In this document: positions 59,783 through 64,000 of the stretch, piece after piece
Numbering within the stretch: position 1 is the stretch's first letter
How the letters are laid out: each line of letters starts with the position of its first letter
Assembly (NCBI GenBank): GCA_021817045.1
Contig: JAKAWG010000015.1
Span: 1 to 64,000 of the forward strand
DNA from: Acidobacteriota bacterium
Lineage (GTDB): Bacteria > Acidobacteriota > Terriglobia > UBA7540
Reading direction: 5' to 3'
DNA length: 64,000 bases
The notes under the pieces: generated by a model
Seen by the model: the letters and a program-made list of their open reading frames with translations, nothing else
Told to the model about the DNA's origin: nothing
The model's database searches: none
Position numbers and translations under genes: made by a program

Positions 59783-61174
59783 TCAGCTCACAGCCTGAAT
59801 GAACCGATGCTGGCTCGCATCTGAGAGTTGATCACTGCGGACAGCCCACTCACCGAAGAGCACACGAAGCATCTCAGCCGCTTGCCTATCCTCGTCGAAT
59901 TGGTCTACAACCTTCGTCCTGCCGCGCTCGCCAAATTCCCTCAATTTCCCAGCCTGCAACAAGGCTTTGCGAATGCCTTCGGTGAGCGCTTCCACCGATT
60001 CCGGCTCGACCAGCCATCCGTCCACACCGTCGCTGACGACTTCCGGCACACCACCGACGCGCGAGGCCACGCACGGAAGACCGCATGCGAACGCTTCCGC
60101 CAGGACCAAACCAAATCCCTCCTCGCGAGAGGGCAATACAAATAAATCCGCGCCTCGGTAAAACGGCCTCAAATCGGCTTGAAATCTCAGGAAGCGAACC
60201 CAAGGCGTAATTCCCAACGCTTCCGCCTGGAGGCGGAGGGCTTGTTCCAACGGGCCTTCGCCGATGAACAGGCACGTTACCGACTGCTTCTCCGCGCGCA
60301 GGCGGGCACATGCCTCCACCAATAGATCGAGCCGCTTCGACTTCACCAGCCTCCCAACGTGGAGCAAAAGCCGGTCCGATTCCGCGACGCCGAGTTGGGT
60401 TTTCAGATTCGAGACTTCGCGCGCGGGCGTGAAGTATTTAACGTTTACACCATTCAGGACTACGGCAGTCGCGCGCTTGGAAATATAGTACCCGTTTACG
60501 TCCGCGTCTTGAGTTGCACGGCTCCCGCAGGCCGTCAAATCGACCAACCTTGTCCACAACCACCCAGTCGCGCGGCGTTCGTATCTCTGCCTCGCGCGCA
60601 AGCCGATAATCGACCTCACCGAATCCTTCCAGTCGCCACGACGGGTCATGGGCGGCAAGTACGCGTTGGGCAGAATGTGATGCTCGATAGCGACGGTCCG
60701 ATCAGCACCCGACCAGCGCGCCGCAAAAAGCGCGGTCAGGGGAAAACTCAGGTGGGAGCCGAATATAAAGCACACGATGTCCGGTCTTGCCTGAGTGAGG
60801 GCCCGGCGAAACTCCCCAAAAGACCGGGCGCTCGCCTTGTGAACCTCGACGCCGCGGCGCAAGACTTCATTGAGGTGCCCAGAGAATGGATCATTGTGAA
60901 AGCACAAGATGACCGGCTGGACGGCGGCAAAGTCCATTCGCTGAAGGAGACCGAGCAAATGTCGTTCGCCTCCTCCGTACGCCTCGGTCTTCGTGGCAAA
61001 AACGATCCTTCGTCTGCGGAAGGAGCTGGCCTGCCCTCGAAGAGCGGAAGCCGATTCAATTGTCCCTGCCGCCACATCCACGGCCTCGGCTCGAGGCAAA
61101 GGCTGAGATGCCGTAAGCGCAGCAGCGGAATCGGTGGCCTGACGCACATCCGGAACGCCTGGGGGTCGAATCAT
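59783..61174 (-). CDS. GT4 family glycosyltransferase
   Basis: Retaining nucleotide-sugar glycosyltransferase of the GT-B fold. N-terminal domain starts at RRRIVFATKTEAYGGGERHL with the acceptor-loop glycines; the C-terminal donor-binding domain has LLLHVGRLVKSKRLDLLVEA, FLRFQADLRPFYRGADLFVL and the E-x7-E motif in PSREEGFGLVLAEAFACGLP. A 55-residue N-terminal extension, rich in Ala and polar residues, precedes the fold; the ATG at 61174 has GAGG 8 bp upstream, so it is probably translated. It is the last gene of the operon PIG-L - GT4 - GT2 - GT4, 20 bp after the GT2 gene. Acceptor and donor are unknown. Confidence 0.88.
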   Translation of the reverse strand: MIRPPGVPDVRQATDSAAALTASQPLPRAEAVDVAAGTIESASALRGQASSFRRRRIVFATKTEAYGGGERHLLGLLQRMDFAAVQPVILCFHNDPFSGHLNEVLRRGVEVHKASARSFGEFRRALTQARPDIVCFIFGSHLSFPLTALFAARWSGADRTVAIEHHILPNAYLPPMTRRGDWKDSVRSIIGLRARQRYERRATGWLWTRLVDLTACGSRATQDADVNGYYISKRATAVVLNGVNVKYFTPAREVSNLKTQLGVAESDRLLLHVGRLVKSKRLDLLVEACARLRAEKQSVTCLFIGEGPLEQALRLQAEALGITPWVRFLRFQADLRPFYRGADLFVLPSREEGFGLVLAEAFACGLPCVASRVGGVPEVVSDGVDGWLVEPESVEALTEGIRKALLQAGKLREFGERGRTKVVDQFDEDRQAAEMLRVLFGEWAVRSDQLSDASQHRFIQAVS

Positions 61175-61194
61175 AGGTGGACCTCAACGCGCGA

Positions 61195-62175
61195 TTACCC
61201 AACTTTGATAACTTTGTGAACGACGTGCCAAATCGGCCGTGTCCACGGCGCCCGCCGCTTGAAAAACGGCACGGTATGCCGTTTGAAGATCGAATTCAGG
61301 TCTTTCTTCAGCCACGCCCGGAATCTCCACGCGGCGCTCCCGACGTGTCCGTAGCAACGGAGCCGCTCCAACCAGGAGATGGGCGCACGGTGAATTAGAG
61401 ACAAGTATTCCCAGAACTGCCGCGCATACGGAATCGTCAGGCGACCCGCATTAGCAGGGTCAAACCAGATCATCCTTTCCAGGCGGTCGGTATAGCTTAA
61501 GGTCGATTGGGTGTCATGAAGCCGATAATAGAACAGCGGCTCCGGAACTTCGTAGAAATGCCCTTGCAGGATAAGTTCCGCGAGAAAATTGTCGTCGGAT
61601 TGTGTGTAAGCGCCGATCGGCCGAGTCTTTCTTGCCGCCTCGGCTCGCATGAGCCCATAAATCTCCTCGCAACCGTTTCTTCGCATGATAAGGGAACGAA
61701 ACCGCTCATGAGGCTTTCCTGACCCGGCCACGGGAGAGGACCAGAATGGATCCCAGCCGTGCGTACCGGGCGCCACCGCGTTGCCGCGCTCGTCAATGCG
61801 AATAACACGACAGGAACACAGAACGACGTCGGGTTCACGGTCCATCACGGCGACACATTTTTCCAGAAAGCAGGGATGGCACACGTCATCGTGGTTCTGC
61901 CACTTGAAGTACTCTCCCGATGACAACTCCAAGACGTGATTGTGATTCCAGGCCGCTCCGCGGTTAACGTCGTTGCGGTAATAACGAATTCTCTTATCCC
62001 TAGCCGCATAAGATTGGCAGATTTGTTCACTTCGATCGGTCGATCCGTTGTCCGAAATAATCAGCTCAAAGTCCTTGAAGGTCTGCGCAAGAATCGACTC
62101 GATGGATTCAGCGACGTACTTTTGGCCGTTATAAACCGGCAATCCGATGCTCACGCGAGGATGTCCGTTGTTCAT
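61195..62175 (-). CDS. GT2 family glycosyltransferase
   Basis: Inverting GT-A fold enzyme of 326 residues. N-terminal VSIGLPVYNGQKYVAESIES and FELIISDNGSTDRSEQICQS bind the nucleotide; the metal-binding acids are in YFKWQNHDDVCHP, where the usual DxD appears as HDD. GAYTQSDDNFLAELILQGHF carries the ED-type catalytic base as DD. C-terminal region is basic. The ATG at 62175 overlaps the preceding TGA (ATGA), so this start is preferred over one 23 codons upstream inside the previous gene. It probably adds a sugar to a lipid-linked or cell-surface glycan. Confidence 0.88.
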   Translation of the reverse strand: MNNGHPRVSIGLPVYNGQKYVAESIESILAQTFKDFELIISDNGSTDRSEQICQSYAARDKRIRYYRNDVNRGAAWNHNHVLELSSGEYFKWQNHDDVCHPCFLEKCVAVMDREPDVVLCSCRVIRIDERGNAVAPGTHGWDPFWSSPVAGSGKPHERFRSLIMRRNGCEEIYGLMRAEAARKTRPIGAYTQSDDNFLAELILQGHFYEVPEPLFYYRLHDTQSTLSYTDRLERMIWFDPANAGRLTIPYARQFWEYLSLIHRAPISWLERLRCYGHVGSAAWRFRAWLKKDLNSIFKRHTVPFFKRRAPWTRPIWHVVHKVIKVG

Positions 62176-63602
62176 GATCGCGTCCCTCGCAGGCTTTCCT
62201 GCACTTGGCTTATGTTTTTGGTATGCTTTCTCTGAAAGCGCCATAGGAGCTCCGCTCGGCGCGCTCCGGAACCAAGGGCGGCAGTGAAGATCATCATCGC
62301 CGCCGGGGCACGATGGGACCGCCGCTCTGGAACCACGGCCAGGTTACGGTATTCCCACAGAAGATCGCTGGTAATCCTTTCCCAGGAGAAGTGCTGACTC
62401 GCCCGCTCCCGCGCTGCTCTTCCCATCGAATTGCGGAGGCCGGAGTCAGAAAGAAGCCGTAACATCGTCCTTGCCAGAGCGTTGGGGTTTCCAGGTTCTG
62501 CCAGGAGCCCTGTCTTGCCGTCTTCGACCACTTCAGGTATACCGCCGACGCGCGAGGCGACGACCGGAATTCCGCACGCCATCGCCTCGGCAATCGGCAT
62601 CCCAAACGCCTCGATGCACAAGGAAGGGAGCGCAAATAGGACCGCGTTTTGGTAGCGCTCGGCCAGTTCGGCCCCAGTCAGCAGCCCTGAAAATATCACT
62701 TGGTGCTGAAGGTTCAGTGAGCGGATTTGATCCTCAAGATGCTTGCGATACCCTCTGCCATCGTAAAAACGCGTGAGCTTCATCATCACTTCGGGATCGG
62801 TTAGCGTAGGCAGCCACTGGTAGGGCAACTGCGATTCGGGTCCGACAATCTCGAGCATGGCGCGGGGAAATTTCTTCGCCACATCCTGAAAAGCGTCGAG
62901 TAAAACGTGCAATCCCTTGTGCGACCCCACACTGCCTACAAACAAGATGTGGTCGCGCCCGCGCGTGCTGGGCGAGCTGCTAGGGCGGAACAGGTCCAGA
63001 TCGACGCCGTCATAGACCGTGGCGCAGCGCTCGGCAAAAGCTGGAAACCTCCGCCGAACCTGCTCAGTAATGAAATCGCTGCAACCGATGACGCGATCCA
63101 CCTTCCTGAGACGAGTCTCGATGGCCCTGCGATCGAGTGTCGCGAGCCACTCGGCGTGCATGTGAAGGACGATCCGAGTTTTCGGGCTGATGGCCCTGAA
63201 GACTGGGGCAAATTGAGAGACGTCAATGATGTGAACGACGTCGCAACCCTGCCTTCTAAGGCTGATGGCGACGCGGAGGGCGTGGACGAAGTAATACCAT
63301 CTGGAGCGGAAAAAGGTAACCCTCTTAAGGCGCCAAAGGCCACGCATCTTGAGCGCAGCCCTGTAAAGCCGTAGACCCCTCGGAGAAAGGCTCGGGATCC
63401 AATTGCGCCGGTATTCGACACCGTCAATCCACTCGACATTTTTCGGGTATCCAGGGTTTCTGCCTGTGTAGACGACAATCGAGTTGTTTACTGCCAGGCG
63501 ACGCGCTACGTTGTGAACCCAGATGTGAGTGCTACAGCTCTTTATCGTCCCGGCACTGCCCGGAACCGGAACTGTGACGAACGCTATCTTCATCCCGCAC
63601 AT
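62172..63602 (-). CDS. GT4 family glycosyltransferase
   Basis: Second GT-B glycosyltransferase, 476 residues. MKIAFVTVPVPGSAGTIKSC opens the acceptor domain; HILFVGSVGSHKGLHVLLDA, VIFSGLLTGAELAERYQNAV and the E-x7-E region in PSLCIEAFGMPIAEAMACGI mark the donor domain. A C-terminal tail of about 60 residues after YRNLAVV is basic and partly hydrophobic (RAPAAMMIFTAALGSGARRA). Two close start codons exist (63602 and 63593). The gene lies 39 bp after the PIG-L deacetylase and is coupled to the GT2 gene by a 4-bp overlap. Confidence 0.9.
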   Translation of the reverse strand: MCGMKIAFVTVPVPGSAGTIKSCSTHIWVHNVARRLAVNNSIVVYTGRNPGYPKNVEWIDGVEYRRNWIPSLSPRGLRLYRAALKMRGLWRLKRVTFFRSRWYYFVHALRVAISLRRQGCDVVHIIDVSQFAPVFRAISPKTRIVLHMHAEWLATLDRRAIETRLRKVDRVIGCSDFITEQVRRRFPAFAERCATVYDGVDLDLFRPSSSPSTRGRDHILFVGSVGSHKGLHVLLDAFQDVAKKFPRAMLEIVGPESQLPYQWLPTLTDPEVMMKLTRFYDGRGYRKHLEDQIRSLNLQHQVIFSGLLTGAELAERYQNAVLFALPSLCIEAFGMPIAEAMACGIPVVASRVGGIPEVVEDGKTGLLAEPGNPNALARTMLRLLSDSGLRNSMGRAARERASQHFSWERITSDLLWEYRNLAVVPERRSHRAPAAMMIFTAALGSGARRAELLWRFQRKHTKNISQVQESLRGTRS

Positions 63603-63641
63603 CCCAATAATTGAGCGTGAACTGCCACTCGAAGGCCCTCT

Positions 63642-64000
63642 CTAGCCATGACGCTGATTTCCCGAGCAACAGAAGAATTCGCGATCCATATAGAAGCATT
63701 CCAAAAACCGGCCGCCCAAAACCTTGCCGAGCGTTGCCCATTCGGCGCTGGAAACGAACTCCGTCATTTGAGTGCGATGCTCGGAAAGTGCCGCAATTTT
63801 CCTCTCCAGTACATCTGAGATGTTCACCGTATGCCTGAGGTCCCGAAAGGCGGCAAGGCCCAAGCCTGAGGAGAACGAATTTATGGCAACGTATCGCCTG
63901 GGAATCAGGCCCTTCTCCAAGCCCACCCAGGGCCAGTGGAGCCAGAACCAAACCGGGTATTCCCACACCCTGATCGTGCCCAGGCGCCGAAGGGATCGCA
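63642..64000 (-). CDS. PIG-L family deacetylase, C-terminal part (5' end outside the window)
   Basis: The minus-strand frame is open from the window end to a stop at 63642, about 119 codons. It reads LRRLGTIRVWEYPVWFWLHW, then later ISDVLERKIAALSEHRTQM and DREFFCC. The WEYP-WFW-HWPW segment, followed by a helix with RK..AL..HR.QM, is the C-terminal pattern I recall from PIG-L/LmbE zinc deacetylases that act on GlcNAc-linked lipids or sugars. The zinc-binding N-terminal motif (HPDD) lies outside the window, so activity cannot be checked. It heads the glycosyltransferase operon and could deacetylate an amino sugar in the same glycan. Confidence 0.72.
   Translation of the reverse strand, partial: RSLRRLGTIRVWEYPVWFWLHWPWVGLEKGLIPRRYVAINSFSSGLGLAAFRDLRHTVNISDVLERKIAALSEHRTQMTEFVSSAEWATLGKVLGGRFLECFYMDREFFCCSGNQRHG

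Noticed and set aside
62176-62244. Upstream start for the GT2 gene
   Set aside because: It would lie inside the preceding GT4 gene; the ATGA overlap at 62175 fits the operon better.

Overview
The window is GC-rich bacterial chromosome from a Gram-negative organism, most likely an Acidobacteriota member. The main pointers are the start of an Oar-type TonB-dependent receptor with the carboxypeptidase-regulatory fold typical of that phylum (42143), one polypeptide carrying both LptF- and LptG-type permeases (3955-6264), a kdsD-kdsC pair for Kdo (so LPS is made), and a very large share of secreted glycoside hydrolases. No phage, plasmid, transposase, rRNA, tRNA or CRISPR array was seen. The phylum call is an inference from gene content.

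Left part (1-32 kb), mostly housekeeping: an HNH endonuclease cut by the window edge; fused aroDE; a Nudix-M28 peptidase pair; lptFG divergent from a GH57-GH92 pair; a ppdK-YVTN lipoprotein pair behind glyQ-glyS and recO; a PfkB kinase-SDR pair; kdsD-kdsC; an M24 peptidase followed by two small membrane proteins; ilvE; pilT-recX; and alaS, which carries an in-frame insertion of about 140 residues. A DUF2007 gene follows.

Middle part (32-58 kb), a glycan-degradation region: a clan GH-A hydrolase, a histidine kinase/response regulator pair, a GH172 (DUF2961) protein, a galactonate-dehydratase-like enolase-superfamily enzyme, a GH2 enzyme, a truncated TonB-receptor start, a TPR lipoprotein, an unrecognised large secreted protein, a retaining-type GH97, an MFS sugar porter, two translationally coupled (alpha/alpha)6-barrel hydrolases, and a YVTN-propeller/phosphoesterase fusion. 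Most have Sec, Tat or lipoprotein signals. Together they look like a periplasmic or outer-membrane route that strips and imports sugars, probably galactose-containing glycans, but the receptor that should import oligosaccharides survives only as an 85-residue stub.

Right edge (58-64 kb): a secreted protein with VirB10-like segments, then a compact minus-strand operon with a PIG-L deacetylase (cut by the window end), GT4, GT2 and GT4 glycosyltransferases, pointing to synthesis of a surface glycan or glycolipid.

Several repeat families lie between genes: a perfect palindrome TGTCGGCGCGCCGACA (two exact copies, one near copy), GTCTC-rich 40-bp repeats, large hairpins built on CATTCCGAG...GCGAGGAATCT (two bracket the sugar-porter gene), AATTACGAG hairpins on both sides of the DUF2007 gene, and a 27-bp element at the same distance upstream of two secreted-protein genes. 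The strongest leads are the AlaRS insertion, the receptor truncation, the shared palindrome and the shared 27-bp upstream element.
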